This document shows, one piece after another, positions 8,259 through 18,538 of a stretch of DNA of 64,000 nucleotides. The notes under the pieces are model-generated. The model was given only the letters and a program-made list of their open reading frames with translations. It was not told the origin of the DNA and searched no databases. The stretch covers positions 66,054-130,053 of the forward strand of contig JBOGVS010000003.1 in NCBI GenBank assembly GCA_050692555.1. Reading direction: 5' to 3'. The translations under genes and the position numbers were made by a program. Numbering within the stretch: position 1 is the first letter of the stretch; every line of letters begins with the position of its first letter. The DNA comes from DAITPV01 sp050692555 (lineage in GTDB: Bacteria; Actinomycetota; UBA4738; CALAEC01).

Positions 8259-10370
8259 TTGGCCACCCGGTCCCTCCGTCCCCTGCTGGCGCCCCGGACC
8301 ATCGCCGTCATCGGGGCGTCCGAGGCCCGGGACTCCTGGGCCCCGGAGATTCACGCCAGCCTTCGGGACTTCGGCTTCCGGGGGAGGATCTTCCCGGTCA
8401 ACCCCAAGTACCGGGAGGTGTGGGGGTTGCCCTCCGTCCCCACGGCCGCGGAGCTTCCCCGCGGCGTCGACCTCGCGGTGGTCGTGGTGCCTGCCCGGGT
8501 GGCCGTGCGGGTCACCGAAGAGGCCGCCCGAGCGGGGGTGCGCTCCGCGATGATCGTGTCCAGCGGCTTCTCGGAGGCCGGGCCGGAGGGGGAAGCCCTC
8601 CAGCGAGAGCTGACCGAGGTGGCCGCGCGGCACCGGCTCCCGGTGCTCGGTCCGAACGTGGAGGGCTACCTCAACTACGTGGACCGGGTGGCCCCCTACG
8701 GGACCGTCCTTCCTCCGGATCCCCGCGCGGGGGGTCTGACGGTGATCTCTCAGAGCGGCACCGTGGTGTGGTCCATGGTTCAGATGGCCTCGGACCGGGG
8801 GGTCGGGGTTCGCGCGGCGATCGGCCTGGGCAACGAGGCGGTGCTCGGGCTCGGCGACCTGGTGGGCTGGGCGGCCGCGGACCGCCCCACCCGGGTGGTG
8901 GCGTGCTACGCGGAGGCCTTCCGCGACGTCCGCAGCCTGGAACGAGGTCTGGCCGCGGCCCGGAAGGCTCGCAAGCCCGTGCTGATCTGCGCCCCCGCGG
9001 GGAGGAGCGAGGCGGCTCGCCGCTCCGTCCTGGCCCACACCGGGGCGCTGGCGGGGGAGACCGGGGTCCGGGACGCGTGGCTCCGGCGGGCGGGGGCCCT
9101 GGTGGTCCGAGATCCGCTCGAGCTGTTCGAGGCCTCGGTGCTGTTGCTGGCCCGCAGGCGGACCCGTTCTCGCGGAGTGGCCGCCGCCATGCAGTCGGGC
9201 GGAGCGTGCACGTTGTTCGCGGAGGCCGCGGAGGTGGCGGGCCTGGAGCTCCCGGCGCCCCTGGCCGCCACTCAGGAGCGGCTCAGGGGCCTCCTCCCCG
9301 GTTTCGCCAACCCCACCAACCCGCTGGACGTCACCGGCCAGGCCGTGTTCGAGCCGGACATGTTTCGGGCCGCGTTGTCGGCGGTCGTCGAGGACGAGCG
9401 GGTCGGGGTGGTGGTGGTCGACGCCGCGCCACCCCGCCGGGACGGCGACCTGAACTGGTCGGAGCCGGTGCTCGAGCATGCCCGGAACCTTCAGGGCGAT
9501 TCGGGCGTTGCCTTCGTGTCGGTCCTGATGTCCCCGCTGGCCTACTCGAAGACCGCCGTGGCCTTCGTGGATCGGGCGGGGATCCCGTTCCTCCAGGGCC
9601 ACCGCCCCGCGGCGGCGGCGATCCGGGCCCTGCTCGACTGGCAGGAGCGCCGACCGAGAGGCTCCACCCGAGCCCATCACGGCCGGTCGCGGGCCATGCG
9701 CCTGGTTCGGGGACGCACGGGCCCCCTGAACGAGGTCGAAGCCGGCCGGCTGCTCGAGGCGTACGGGATTCCCCGTCCGCCGGAGCGGGTGGTCACGTCG
9801 CCCGAGCAAGCGGCGAAGGCCGCCGAGGCACTGGGGTCGCCTGTGGCGGTGAAGGCGGTGGCCGGTTCGCTGACCCACAAGGCCCGGGTGGGCGCCGTCC
9901 GGCTGGTGGTCAACGCGGACGACGTCCGCGACGCCGCCGATCAGGTCCTGGCCGCGGCTCGGTCCGCCGGGGTCCGTTCCCCCGGTCTGCTGGTGCAGCG
10001 GATGGTGGCCGGACCCGAGGTCCTCATCGGGGCGGTGGTGGACGAACGGTTCGGGCCGGCCGTGACCCTCCGGCCCGGAGGCGCGGCGGCAGAGGCGGGC
10101 GAGGCCACCTTCCTCTCCGCCCCGCTGACCCGTCGCCAGGCCGAGGCCCTGGTGCGGGCCGAGGCTCCTCGGTGCGGCCTCGACCCTGCCCGGGACGACT
10201 TCGGTGCCGTGGCCCGGGCGGTGGTGGCCATGGCCCGGCTGGCCTACGACCTCCGCGACCGCCTGACCGAGGTGGAGGCGAACCCGTTCGTCCTCACCCC
10301 GCGCGGAGGCGTGGCCGTGGACGCCCTGGCGGTGTGCAGGGGTAAGGTGTCGGCCCGAGGAGGAGGATGA
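8259..10370 (+). CDS. Acyl-CoA synthetase, NDP-forming (ACS-ADP type)
   Basis: This is a 703-residue single-chain NDP-forming acyl-CoA synthetase that interconverts acyl-CoA, ADP and phosphate with free acid, ATP and CoA. An N-terminal CoA-binding Rossmann domain ([13 protein letters not shown]) is followed by succinyl-CoA-ligase-like domains. [12 protein letters not shown] carries the likely phospho-histidine near residue 255. A C-terminal ATP-grasp domain starts near residue 485 ([28 protein letters not shown]). TTG 8259 is chosen because homology begins directly after it and no ATG or GTG lies nearby in frame. The stop overlaps an ATG of the AMP-forming synthetase gene, so one transcript makes both enzymes. 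Confidence 0.85.
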   Translation: MATRSLRPLLAPRTIAVIGASEARDSWAPEIHASLRDFGFRGRIFPVNPKYREVWGLPSVPTAAELPRGVDLAVVVVPARVAVRVTEEAARAGVRSAMIVSSGFSEAGPEGEALQRELTEVAARHRLPVLGPNVEGYLNYVDRVAPYGTVLPPDPRAGGLTVISQSGTVVWSMVQMASDRGVGVRAAIGLGNEAVLGLGDLVGWAAADRPTRVVACYAEAFRDVRSLERGLAAARKARKPVLICAPAGRSEAARRSVLAHTGALAGETGVRDAWLRRAGALVVRDPLELFEASVLLLARRRTRSRGVAAAMQSGGACTLFAEAAEVAGLELPAPLAATQERLRGLLPGFANPTNPLDVTGQAVFEPDMFRAALSAVVEDERVGVVVVDAAPPRRDGDLNWSEPVLEHARNLQGDSGVAFVSVLMSPLAYSKTAVAFVDRAGIPFLQGHRPAAAAIRALLDWQERRPRGSTRAHHGRSRAMRLVRGRTGPLNEVEAGRLLEAYGIPRPPERVVTSPEQAAKAAEALGSPVAVKAVAGSLTHKARVGAVRLVVNADDVRDAADQVLAAARSAGVRSPGLLVQRMVAGPEVLIGAVVDERFGPAVTLRPGGAAAEAGEATFLSAPLTRRQAEALVRAEAPRCGLDPARDDFGAVARAVVAMARLAYDLRDRLTEVEANPFVLTPRGGVAVDALAVCRGKVSARGGG

Positions 10371-10372
10371 GG

Positions 10373-12337
10373 ATGGGCACGGAGGACCTCCAGCACATCG
10401 CCGCGTTGCTCGACGAGCGCCGGGTCATCGAGCCACCAGAGGGATTCCGAGCCTCCGCACTGGTCCGGGACGAGTCCGTCTACCGCCACGCCGAGGAAGA
10501 CATCGAGGGGTTCTGGGCCCAGGAGGCCGGGCGACTGACCTGGTCCCGGCCCTGGGACACCGTGATGTCGTGGGACCCTCCCTGGGTCAAGTGGTTCGAA
10601 GGAGGCCGGCTCAACGTCTCGGTGAACTGCCTCGATCGCCACGTGGAAGCCGCGCCGGACCGGGTGGCCTACTTCTGGGAAGGCGAGCCCGGCGACCGGC
10701 GGACGATCACGTACCGGGAGCTTCATGGAGAGGTGTGCCGGTTCGCCAACGCCCTTCGCTCCCTGGGCGTTCGCAAAGGCGACCGGGTGGCGATCTACCT
10801 GGGTATGGTGCCCGAGCTGCCGGTGGCCATGCTGGCTTGCGCCCGGATCGGGGCTCCCCACTCCGTGGTGTTCGGCGGCTTCGCCTCGGAGGCGCTCCGC
10901 GATCGGATCAACGATGCCGAGGCCCGCATCCTGGTCACCGCCGACGGCGGGTGGCGCCGCGGCCAGGTGGTGCCGTTGAAGCAGAACGCCGACCGGGCCC
11001 TGGCCGAGACAGCCTCGATCGAGAAGGTCGTGGTGGTCCGGCGGATCGGCGAGGACGTGCCGTGGACCGAGGGCCGTGACCTCTGGTACCACCAGGCCAT
11101 CGAGGGCCAGCCGGCCGAAGCCGAGCCGGAGGAGATGGACGCCGAGGATCCCCTGTACATCCTGTACACCAGTGGGACAACCGGGAAGCCCAAGGGGATC
11201 CTGCACACCACCGGCGGGTACCTGACGGGGGTCGCCGCCACCCACCGGCTGATCTTCGACATCCACCCGGAGTCCGACGTGTACTGGTGCGCCGCGGACG
11301 TGGGGTGGGTGACCGGCCACTCGTACATCCTGTACGGACCGCTGGCCAATGGCACCACGGGAATTCTGTACGAGGGAGCCCCGGACTTCCCCGACAAGGA
11401 CCGGTGGTGGGACATCACCGAGCGGTACCGGGCCACGATCCTGTACACGGCCCCCACCGCGATCCGGGCGTTCATGAAATGGGGCCCGGACTACCCGCAG
11501 AAGCACGACCTGTCCTCCCTCCGGCTGCTGGGCACCGTGGGAGAGCCGATCAACCCGGAGGCTTGGATGTGGTACTTCACTCACATCGGCGGCCAGCGGT
11601 GCCCGGTTGTGGACACCTGGTGGCAGACCGAGACCGGCATGATCCTCATCACCCCGCTCCCGGGCGTCGTCCGGCTTAAGCCCGGGTCGGCCACCCGTCC
11701 GTTCCCCGGCATCGAGGCCGACATCCTGGACGAGCAGGGGAACCCCGTCCCTCCCAACACCGGCGGCTCCCTGGTCCTGCGTCGCCCCTGGCCGGCGATG
11801 TTCCGGACGATCTACGGCGACCCGGACCGATACGTGCAGCAGTACTTCTCTCGGTTCGGGCCCCACGTGTACCTCACCGGTGACGGCGCCAAGCGCGACG
11901 AGGACGGCTACTTCTGGCTCCTGGGCCGGATCGACGACGTGATGAACGTGGCCGGGCATCGCCTGTCGACGTTCGAGATCGAGTCGGCGCTGGTTGACCA
12001 CGACTCCGTGGCCGAGGCGGCCGTGGTCTCCCGCCCCGACCCCGACGTGGGGGAGGCCATCGTGGCCTTCGTCACGCTGAAGGCCGGCCGGGAGGGGGAC
12101 GAGCGTCTCATCGCGGAGCTGCGAGAGCACGTCGCCGGAAAGATCGGCAAGATCGCCCGGCCCCACGGGATCATCCTCACCGACGACCTCCCCAAGACCC
12201 GCTCCGGCAAGATCATGCGGCGGCTGCTCCGGGACGTGGCCAACGGACGGGACCTTGGCGACGTGACCACGCTGGCCAATGCCGAGGTGGTGGACGAGAT
12301 CAGGGAGCTGTCCACCGCTCGGCCGGTGGAGGAGTAG
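10373..12337 (+). CDS. acs: Acetyl-CoA synthetase, AMP-forming
   Basis: This is a 654-residue ANL-superfamily enzyme that activates acetate (or propionate) to acyl-CoA through an acyl-adenylate. The ATP loop [19 protein letters not shown], the hinge [13 protein letters not shown] and the catalytic, acetylation-sensitive lysine in [10 protein letters not shown] (about residue 612) are all intact. GAGGAGG fits ATG 10373 better than the ATG at 10367, which overlaps the previous stop. Co-transcription with an NDP-forming synthetase points to scavenging of short-chain acids. Length is normal for Acs. Confidence 0.93.
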   Translation: MGTEDLQHIAALLDERRVIEPPEGFRASALVRDESVYRHAEEDIEGFWAQEAGRLTWSRPWDTVMSWDPPWVKWFEGGRLNVSVNCLDRHVEAAPDRVAYFWEGEPGDRRTITYRELHGEVCRFANALRSLGVRKGDRVAIYLGMVPELPVAMLACARIGAPHSVVFGGFASEALRDRINDAEARILVTADGGWRRGQVVPLKQNADRALAETASIEKVVVVRRIGEDVPWTEGRDLWYHQAIEGQPAEAEPEEMDAEDPLYILYTSGTTGKPKGILHTTGGYLTGVAATHRLIFDIHPESDVYWCAADVGWVTGHSYILYGPLANGTTGILYEGAPDFPDKDRWWDITERYRATILYTAPTAIRAFMKWGPDYPQKHDLSSLRLLGTVGEPINPEAWMWYFTHIGGQRCPVVDTWWQTETGMILITPLPGVVRLKPGSATRPFPGIEADILDEQGNPVPPNTGGSLVLRRPWPAMFRTIYGDPDRYVQQYFSRFGPHVYLTGDGAKRDEDGYFWLLGRIDDVMNVAGHRLSTFEIESALVDHDSVAEAAVVSRPDPDVGEAIVAFVTLKAGREGDERLIAELREHVAGKIGKIARPHGIILTDDLPKTRSGKIMRRLLRDVANGRDLGDVTTLANAEVVDEIRELSTARPVEE

Positions 12338-12379
12338 GCCCGACCTCAAGTTCGCCAGCTCCAGGCCGAAGATTGTGGT

Positions 12380-14656
12380 GTGGGGCAGACGGCCGAGGTC
12401 GAGCACGCCCCGCTGATCTCCGGGCAGCGGGGCTTCCGCGCGCTGTCGCGGCGGATTGGTCGCGCCCTGCCCCTGTCCCTGAAGGTGGGGGTCCCGGCCT
12501 TGGTCCTGGCGGTGGTCGCCTCGCTGGTGATCGGATCGATGCTGGCCAGGCACACGCGTCAGGCGCTCATGGACTCCTTCGATGAACAAAAACAACTGAT
12601 CGCCCTCCTGGTCGCCTCGCAGTTCGAGGCGGGGGACCCCGACCCCGCCCAGATGTCCGCCTTCCTGGACGACCTGCGGTTCTCCTCACCGCTCCTGGTC
12701 AGCGTCCGGGTGTACAGGTCGGAGGGGGGCCGGCGGGTGGTGTGGGCATCGGCCGGATCGGACGTCCCCGGCGGGAGGCTCCCCGAGCAGGTGTTCCCGG
12801 TTGGCACGACCAGGGGGCCGGCCTGGGTGGGGATCACCTTGTCCACGGGCGACCTGGACCGAGCTCTGGCCGACGCACGGTCCAACCTCAACGCCGTGAT
12901 CCTGCTGGTCAGCGTGTTCGCCTTGGTCGGGTGGAGCGCGATCTTCTACGTGTTCATCTTCAGGCGGGCGGGTCGGCTGGCCCGCGCCGCCAGGCGTGTG
13001 GCCGGTGGCGACCTCAGCGTCCGGCTTCCCGAGGGAGTCGGCCCCGCGGGACGGGACGCGCTGTCCAACGTGGCCCGGGAGTTCGACCACATGCTTCGCT
13101 CCCTGGACTCCCGGACCCGGGAGCTGGCGGCGGCCGAGGCGCGGTTCCGCAACCTCGTGGAGCTCCTCCCCGTGGTGACCTACGTCGCCTCGTTCGGGCA
13201 GGAGGGAAGGTGGCTGTACGTCAGCCCGCAGATCGAGACGCTGCTGGGGTTCCTGCCGGAGGAGTGGACCTCCGATCCCGGTCTATGGTTCCGGCAGGTC
13301 CACCCCGAGGATCGCGCCCGGGTGATGGCCGACGAGGAACGGTCCTGGGCCACGGGTAACAGCCTGGCCATCGAGTATCGGATGCACACCAAGGGAGGAC
13401 ACCTGGTGTGGCTCAGAGACGACTCCGTGGTAGTGGACAGCGAGGACGGGATGAAGGTGTTCCAGGGTGTCCTGTCGGACGTTACCGATCAGAAGCGGGC
13501 CGAGGAAGCGGTGCGGGAGCTGAGCCTGCGCAACCGGTTGATCCTGGACTCCGCGGGAGAGGGGATCTACGGGCTCGACCTCCAGGGTCGGCTGACGTTC
13601 GCCAACCCCGCCACCGCGACCCTCACGGGGCACTCCACCGCCGAGCTCCTGGGCCGCAGGGGGCACGACCTGTTCCACTACGCCCGGCCGGATGGCTCCC
13701 CGTACCCGGCCGACGAGTGTCACATCTACGCCGCCTTCCGCGAGCGCGCCACCCGCCGCGTCGACGACGAGGTCTTCTGGCGCAAGGACGGGACCAGCTT
13801 CCCGGTCGAGTACACCAGCACGCCGATCATCCGGAACGGCGAGGTGGTGGGGGCCGTGGTCACGTTCGCCGACATCACCGAGCGCCGGCACGCCGAGGAG
13901 GCCCTCCGGCAAGCGCTGGATCGAGAGCGGGAGGCGGGCGACCGTCTCCGGTCGCTGGACGAGATGAAGAACGCGTTCCTGACGGCAGTGTCCCACGAGC
14001 TGCGCACCCCGCTCGCCGCGGTCCTGGGCTTCGCCCTGACCCTTCAACAAGAGGAGATCGATATGGCCGAGGACGAGCGGGCGTTCATGTTGGAGCGCCT
14101 CGCCGTGAACGCCCGCAAGCTCCAGCGCCTCCTGTCGGATCTCCTCGACGTCGACCGGCTGGCACGGGGCATCGTCGAGCCGAAGCGCACCCCCGTGGAC
14201 ATCGGAGCGCTGGCCCGGAGGGTGGCCAAGGAGACGGACATCGACGGACACCCCGTGGAGGTGCGGGCCGAGTCCGTGGTCGCGGAGGTGGACGGGTCCA
14301 AGGTCGAACGGATCGTGGAGAACCTCTTGATGAACGCGTCGAAGCACACCCCTCCGGGGACCTCGATCCTGGTCAGGGTGGTACCTCAGGCCGGCGGGGC
14401 CCTGATCGCGGTGGAGGACGAGGGGCCGGGAGTCCCGGACGCCCTGAAGGCCGTGGTGTTCAGGCCCTTCGAACGGGGGCCGAACACCCCCACGCACGCC
14501 CCGGGAACCGGCATCGGGCTGTCGCTGGTGGCCAGGTTCGCCGAGCTCCACGGCGGCCGGGCCTGGGTGGAGGATCGCCCGGGAGGCGGGTCGAGCTTCC
14601 GGGTCTTCCTGCCGCGGGTTAGCGCCCCGATCCCCTCGCCGGCCCCCGCACCCTGA
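12380..14656 (+). CDS. Membrane sensor histidine kinase with two PAS domains
   Basis: This is a 758-residue orphan sensor kinase. Transmembrane helices near 33-55 and 172-195 flank an extracytoplasmic sensor of about 115 residues. HAMP follows (RRVAGGDLSVRLP), then PAS domains at about 250-370 and 375-500. The HisKA box has VSHELRTPLAAVLGF. The ATPase domain shows the N box NLLMNASKHT, the G1 box DEGPGVP and the G2 box GTGIGLSL. All catalytic boxes are intact. No response regulator is encoded beside it, so its partner and signal are unknown. It lies 42 bases after acs and may share that transcript. Its 3' end overlaps the convergent DUF72 gene by 38 bases. Confidence 0.9.
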   Translation: MGQTAEVEHAPLISGQRGFRALSRRIGRALPLSLKVGVPALVLAVVASLVIGSMLARHTRQALMDSFDEQKQLIALLVASQFEAGDPDPAQMSAFLDDLRFSSPLLVSVRVYRSEGGRRVVWASAGSDVPGGRLPEQVFPVGTTRGPAWVGITLSTGDLDRALADARSNLNAVILLVSVFALVGWSAIFYVFIFRRAGRLARAARRVAGGDLSVRLPEGVGPAGRDALSNVAREFDHMLRSLDSRTRELAAAEARFRNLVELLPVVTYVASFGQEGRWLYVSPQIETLLGFLPEEWTSDPGLWFRQVHPEDRARVMADEERSWATGNSLAIEYRMHTKGGHLVWLRDDSVVVDSEDGMKVFQGVLSDVTDQKRAEEAVRELSLRNRLILDSAGEGIYGLDLQGRLTFANPATATLTGHSTAELLGRRGHDLFHYARPDGSPYPADECHIYAAFRERATRRVDDEVFWRKDGTSFPVEYTSTPIIRNGEVVGAVVTFADITERRHAEEALRQALDREREAGDRLRSLDEMKNAFLTAVSHELRTPLAAVLGFALTLQQEEIDMAEDERAFMLERLAVNARKLQRLLSDLLDVDRLARGIVEPKRTPVDIGALARRVAKETDIDGHPVEVRAESVVAEVDGSKVERIVENLLMNASKHTPPGTSILVRVVPQAGGALIAVEDEGPGVPDALKAVVFRPFERGPNTPTHAPGTGIGLSLVARFAELHGGRAWVEDRPGGGSSFRVFLPRVSAPIPSPAPAP

Positions 14657-15374
14657 CCCCACGTTCCCGCAGTAGCTCGGTGAGGGTCATGGCGTCCCGC
14701 ACGGCGGCGCCTCCCTGGTCGTTGTTGAAGAAAACGTAGGCCTCCCGCGCCTCGGTGCTCGCCAGGCGTTCCGCGTACCGCCGCAGCTTGGCCCGGGGGT
14801 AACCGGGCGCCGTGGGCCGGCCCTGGTGGAAGCGGAAGTAGGTCCACCCCCCGGTCACCACGTCGGGAACCCGGGCCCCGGGCCGGTCGGCCAGCACCAG
14901 GGCGCACCCCGCCCCGTCGAGCGCGGCGTTGACCTCGCTGGTCTCCCAGGACGGGTGGCGGAACTCGAACGCCGCCTTCATGGAGGAAGGCAGGACCTTG
15001 AGGAATCCGGTCAGCAGCGGGACGTCCGCCTTGAGGTTCGGGGGGAGCTGGAACAGCACCGGGCCGCGCTTGCGGCCCAGGCGCCGGCACCGGGACCACA
15101 GGAGCCGGACGGGTTCGCGGCAGTCGCGGAGGCGCCGGATGTGGGTGATGTATCGGCTGGCCTTGATGACGAACAGGAAGCCGTCGGCCGACTCCTCTCG
15201 CCATTTGGCGAACGTCTCCGCCTGGGGCAGGTTGTAGAAGGTGTTGTTGACCTCGACCGCCGGGAAGACCCGTGAGAAGTGCTCCAGCCACTTCCGCTTC
15301 GGGAGGTCGCGAGGGTACAGTCGGTCCCGCCAGTCGTCGTACTGCCACCCGCTGGTGCCGACGATGATCTCCAT
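14619..15374 (-). CDS. DUF72 domain-containing protein
   Basis: The 251-residue product is a member of the DUF72 TIM-barrel family. It begins with the typical IVGTSGWQYDDWRDRLYP and continues with EVNNTFYNLP, FQLPPNLKAD, AFEFRHPSW and YVFFNNDQGG. Its biochemical role is not established; the fold suggests a hydrolase or nuclease-like activity. ATG 15374 is chosen because the conserved N-terminus starts there. The divergent small membrane gene begins 19 bases away. Confidence 0.85.
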   Translation of the reverse strand: MEIIVGTSGWQYDDWRDRLYPRDLPKRKWLEHFSRVFPAVEVNNTFYNLPQAETFAKWREESADGFLFVIKASRYITHIRRLRDCREPVRLLWSRCRRLGRKRGPVLFQLPPNLKADVPLLTGFLKVLPSSMKAAFEFRHPSWETSEVNAALDGAGCALVLADRPGARVPDVVTGGWTYFRFHQGRPTAPGYPRAKLRRYAERLASTEAREAYVFFNNDQGGAAVRDAMTLTELLRERGVRVRGPARGSGR

Positions 15375-15392
15375 CAGCAGTAGGGTGTACCC

Positions 15393-15584
15393 ATGATCCT
15401 GTTGGTCATCATCATCCTGCTTGCCGCAGCGGTGACCGGGAGCCTGGGCGCCGTCCTGGAGATCGCCGCCGGCGTGGCCGTGGGTCTGTTCCTCTTCGTC
15501 CTGGCGGTGGGTCTGGCGGCCTACTACTTCGCCCGGCACCGGTGGCGGCAGGCCATGCGGGACCGGGACCGCTACTCCGCCTGA
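15393..15584 (+). CDS. Small two-helix membrane protein
   Basis: This is a 63-residue predicted membrane protein of unknown function. Two hydrophobic stretches (about 1-18 and 22-44) are followed by a basic cytoplasmic tail. A TAGGGT -10 box (15381-15386) ends six bases before ATG 15393, consistent with a leaderless mRNA and supporting a real gene. Its last 13 bases overlap the convergent hydrolase gene. Confidence 0.6.
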   Translation: MILLVIIILLAAAVTGSLGAVLEIAAGVAVGLFLFVLAVGLAAYYFARHRWRQAMRDRDRYSA

Positions 15585-16231
15585 CCTGGTAAGACTCGCT
15601 CGAAGAACGTCCCGACACGCTCCGCCACCTCTGGTTCTCGCCGAGAGAAGAAGTGGTCGCATCCCGGAAAGATGGCCACCTGGCTGCGGGGGATCCAGGT
15701 CGCCAAGTTCTCCAGGTGGCCCACCGGACAGATCGAATCCCGGTCGCCGGCCACCATGAGCACCGGGATCGTTAGCCGTTCGAGCCTGTCCATCGTAGGA
15801 AGCGGGCGATGGGGAGCCGCTCCCTTGGCCAGGGGGATGGCCACCAGCGCCAGCGCCACGATTCGCGCGTCTTGCTCAGCATGGCATAGAGACACCCAGG
15901 CGCCGAACGACCACCCGGCGAGGACCGTGGGCCCCGGCGCCTCTTGGCGCACTCGGTCGACGGCGGCGGCCACGTCGGCCAGCTCCGCCTCACCGCCGCC
16001 GTAGGCCCCCTCGGAGCCCATGACCCCGCGGAAGTTGAACACCAGGGTAGTGAGACCTCGTTTGGCCGCCAGGTCGTTCCGGATCGCCCACAGGAGCGGG
16101 TGGTCCTTGCTCCCGCCGTGACGAGGGTGGGGATGGCCCAGGACCGCCGTGCCTCGGGGAACGCCGTCCGCCTCCCGGAGCTCGCCTTCGAGCAACAGGC
16201 CGTCACGGGTGCGGAACCGGACCGCGCACAT
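15572..16231 (-). CDS. Alpha/beta hydrolase (dienelactone hydrolase-like)
   Basis: This is a 219-residue serine hydrolase. The nucleophile elbow is GWSFGAW, an acidic residue appears in VAGDRDSICP, and the histidine is in GCDHFFSRR, giving a complete triad. GHPHPRHGGSKDHP near residue 35 resembles the oxyanion region of the KTN/YfhR-like alpha/beta hydrolases. The substrate is unknown. ATG 16231 fits the start of conserved sequence. The gene diverges from an LLM oxidoreductase. Confidence 0.82.
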   Translation of the reverse strand: MCAVRFRTRDGLLLEGELREADGVPRGTAVLGHPHPRHGGSKDHPLLWAIRNDLAAKRGLTTLVFNFRGVMGSEGAYGGGEAELADVAAAVDRVRQEAPGPTVLAGWSFGAWVSLCHAEQDARIVALALVAIPLAKGAAPHRPLPTMDRLERLTIPVLMVAGDRDSICPVGHLENLATWIPRSQVAIFPGCDHFFSRREPEVAERVGTFFERVLPGQAE

Positions 16232-16256
16232 GGGTGTGCGACGATGGCACGTCGGT

Positions 16257-17168
16257 ATGGCCGAGGACAAGACCGGTACGGCGGTGGCTCTGGCCGGAAG
16301 CTCGGTCGTGCTCGAGGCCGGGCGCACGCGGCGGGTGCCGATGCCGTTCAACGACCTCAGGGACGCCGCGCTTCTGGTCGAGGAGACCGGCTACGAGGCG
16401 CTGTTCGTTCCCGACCACGGGGTGTGGGAACCATTCCCCCTCCTGGCCGCCCTGGCGCAGCGCACCGAGCGGATCGAGGTAGGAACCGGCGTGGTCACGA
16501 TGACGTCCCGGGATGCCGGCACGATGGCCGCGGCGGCCCGGACGCTCAGCCAGGTCTCCGACGGCCGGGCCATCCTGGGCGTGGGGAGCGGGCCGGAAGG
16601 GAGGGTCGCCCGGGTCGAGCAGTACCTATCCGAGGTGCGGCAGGGTACCGGCGACATCCCCCTGTACCTGGCGGCGCTGGGCCCCCGGATGATGGAGGCC
16701 GCGGGTCGTGTCGCCGACGGGGTCCTGTTGAACTGGTGCACCCCCGAGCGGGTGGCCCACGCCGTGGACCTTCTGAAAGAGGGAGGGCGCCGGGTGGCCG
16801 TGGCCGTGTACGTCCGGGCCTGCCTCGGACACGAAGACGAAACCTCCCTCGCGGCGCTGGGGGAGGCCACCGCGATGTACGCGGGGATCCCCGGGTACCG
16901 GCGGCAGTTCGAGGCCATGGGCCTGGGACCCCCGGCCGCGGCCGCGGCCGAAGCCTTCGCCTCCGGCCATCTCGACCGGGTGCCGGAGGACCTGGTCCGA
17001 GAGGTGTGCGTGTGGGGGACCCGAGACCAGGCGGCGGATCGCCTCCGGGCCTACCGGGGGGCCGGAGCCGACCTGGTGGTGGTGTACCCTGTCCCCGCCC
17101 GGGAGCCCCTGTCCTCCCTGATGGGCACGATCATGGCCGCGGCCCCAAATCCTGCGGTGGAGCACTGA
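16257..17168 (+). CDS. LLM-class F420-dependent oxidoreductase
   Basis: This is a 303-residue luciferase-like TIM-barrel protein. EETGYEALFVPDHGVW, ERIEVGTGVVTM and GRAILGVGSGPEGRV are typical of actinobacterial LLM enzymes that use F420 (sometimes FMN) for hydride transfer. The substrate is not predictable. ATG 16257 is preferred, although an in-frame ATG lies nine codons upstream. The C-terminal third, including ADLVVVYPVPARE, is complete, so this copy is intact, unlike the two other LLM genes in the window. Confidence 0.8.
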   Translation: MAEDKTGTAVALAGSSVVLEAGRTRRVPMPFNDLRDAALLVEETGYEALFVPDHGVWEPFPLLAALAQRTERIEVGTGVVTMTSRDAGTMAAAARTLSQVSDGRAILGVGSGPEGRVARVEQYLSEVRQGTGDIPLYLAALGPRMMEAAGRVADGVLLNWCTPERVAHAVDLLKEGGRRVAVAVYVRACLGHEDETSLAALGEATAMYAGIPGYRRQFEAMGLGPPAAAAAEAFASGHLDRVPEDLVREVCVWGTRDQAADRLRAYRGAGADLVVVYPVPAREPLSSLMGTIMAAAPNPAVEH

Positions 17169-17208
17169 CCAGCACAACAACGACCCCGCCGCCGCCGATA
17201 ATCGCTCC

Positions 17209-17938
17209 GTGAGCGATCGGCTGATCGTGGAGGGGTGGGCCTTCGGGCCGGTGGCCCGGGCTGCACGGTCGCTCCTGCAGGCCGCGGTGCTCTTCCCGGT
17301 CCTCCGGTTCCTCACGCCCGTCGCGGTCCGGGGCGGGAACCTCCGGGACGCTCCGGGGCCGCTGATCGTGGCGGCCAATCACGTCAGCCACCTCGACACG
17401 CCGATCGTCCTCCGGGCCATGCCGCCGCGTATCCGCCGCCGCCTGGTCGTGGCTGCGGCCAAGGACTACTTCTATCGGGGACGGGTCCGAGGAGCGCTGG
17501 TGTCGCTCTCCCTGGCGACCTTCCCGTTCGACCGCGGCGAGGGCTCGGGAGAGTCCCTGCGACAGTGCCGCTCCCTCCTGGAGCGCGGGTGGTCTCTGCT
17601 GATCTTCCCTGAGGGCACTCGGAGCCCCACCGGCGAGCTGGGGCGGGTGCGCCGAGGCGTGGCCGTGCTGGCGAGCTCTACCGGCGTCCCGGTCCTGCCG
17701 CTCTACGTTCACGGCCTGGCCGACGTGATGCCGAAGGGGGCCCGGGCCCCCCTCCCGGGTGGGGTCGTCGTGGACGTGGGGAATCCGGTCCGGCCGGCCC
17801 CGGACGAGGACATCGGTTTGCTTCGTGACCGTGTGGAACGGGCCCTCCGTGCCCTGTCGCAGCGGCGGCCGAGCTGGGGCGCCGGTGAACCGGCCGACAC
17901 GGCGGAGGACCGAGGGCCGGGGGGAGAGGGGTACCGAG
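17209..17938 (+). CDS. plsC: 1-acyl-sn-glycerol-3-phosphate acyltransferase; 3' end unclear
   Basis: This is a PlsC-family membrane acyltransferase that makes phosphatidic acid from lysophosphatidate. The catalytic NHVSHLD, the substrate motif FPEGTRS and VPVLPLYVHG are intact. A GATAAT -10 box (17197-17202) ends six bases before GTG 17209. Homology ends near 17870, but the reading frame has no stop there and stays open through the next gene and into cdsA. A one-base shift near 17850 would give a natural C-terminus ending at the TGA at 17886-17888. The coordinate given here is the start of the next gene, not a real stop. Confidence 0.78.
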
Positions 17939-18538
17939 GTGGGGATCTACGCCGTGAAGCCGGCGTTCCGGGCCCTCCTGCGACCGCTGGGCGCGGGCCT
18001 GGTCCGGGCCGGAGTTTCGGCCGACGCCGTCACGGTCGCCGGCGTGGTCTTTGCCGCCGTGGCGGGACTGGGGGTGTGGCTGGGCCGGGAGGGGAGCGCC
18101 TGGCTGCTCCTCGTTCCCCTTGGAGCCTTCCTCCGTACCGCGGCCAACGCGCTGGACGGCATGGTGGCCCAGGCGAGCGGGGCGGGGCGTCCGCTGGGCG
18201 AGGTCCTCAACGAGACCGCCGACCGGCTCGCCGACGTGGCCGTGTTCCTTCCGGTGGGCCTGGTTCCGGGTGTCCCGCCACTGCTTGTCGGGGGTGCCCT
18301 GGCCGCCATGCTGACGGTGTCCTTCCTGGGTGTGGTCATCAAGGCGGCCGGCGGATCGCGCGTCTATGCCGGAGTGATGGGCAAGCCCGACCGGATGTTC
18401 GTGGCCGGCGCCGCCGCCCTGGCGGCACTGTGGCTCGATCCCGGCCGGGTGTTCACCTGGGCCCTGTGGATCGTGATCGCTGGTTCCGTGGTCACGCTGC
18501 TCCAGCGGGCCCGGGCGGCCCGGAGGGAGCTCGGATGA
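17939..18538 (+). CDS. CDP-alcohol phosphatidyltransferase family protein
   Basis: This is a 199-residue integral membrane enzyme of the PgsA/Pis1 family, which attaches an alcohol to a CDP-activated lipid. The family motif D-G-x2-A-R-x8-G-x3-D-x3-D is partly visible as LDGMVAQASGAGRPLGEVLNE followed by TADRLAD. The residue after MVA is Q rather than R, a slight departure from consensus. GTG 17939 follows a purine-rich GGGGGAGAGGGG. It sits between plsC and cdsA, whose product supplies its CDP-diacylglycerol substrate. The stop overlaps the cdsA start (ATGA). Confidence 0.8.
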   Translation: MGIYAVKPAFRALLRPLGAGLVRAGVSADAVTVAGVVFAAVAGLGVWLGREGSAWLLLVPLGAFLRTAANALDGMVAQASGAGRPLGEVLNETADRLADVAVFLPVGLVPGVPPLLVGGALAAMLTVSFLGVVIKAAGGSRVYAGVMGKPDRMFVAGAAALAALWLDPGRVFTWALWIVIAGSVVTLLQRARAARRELG

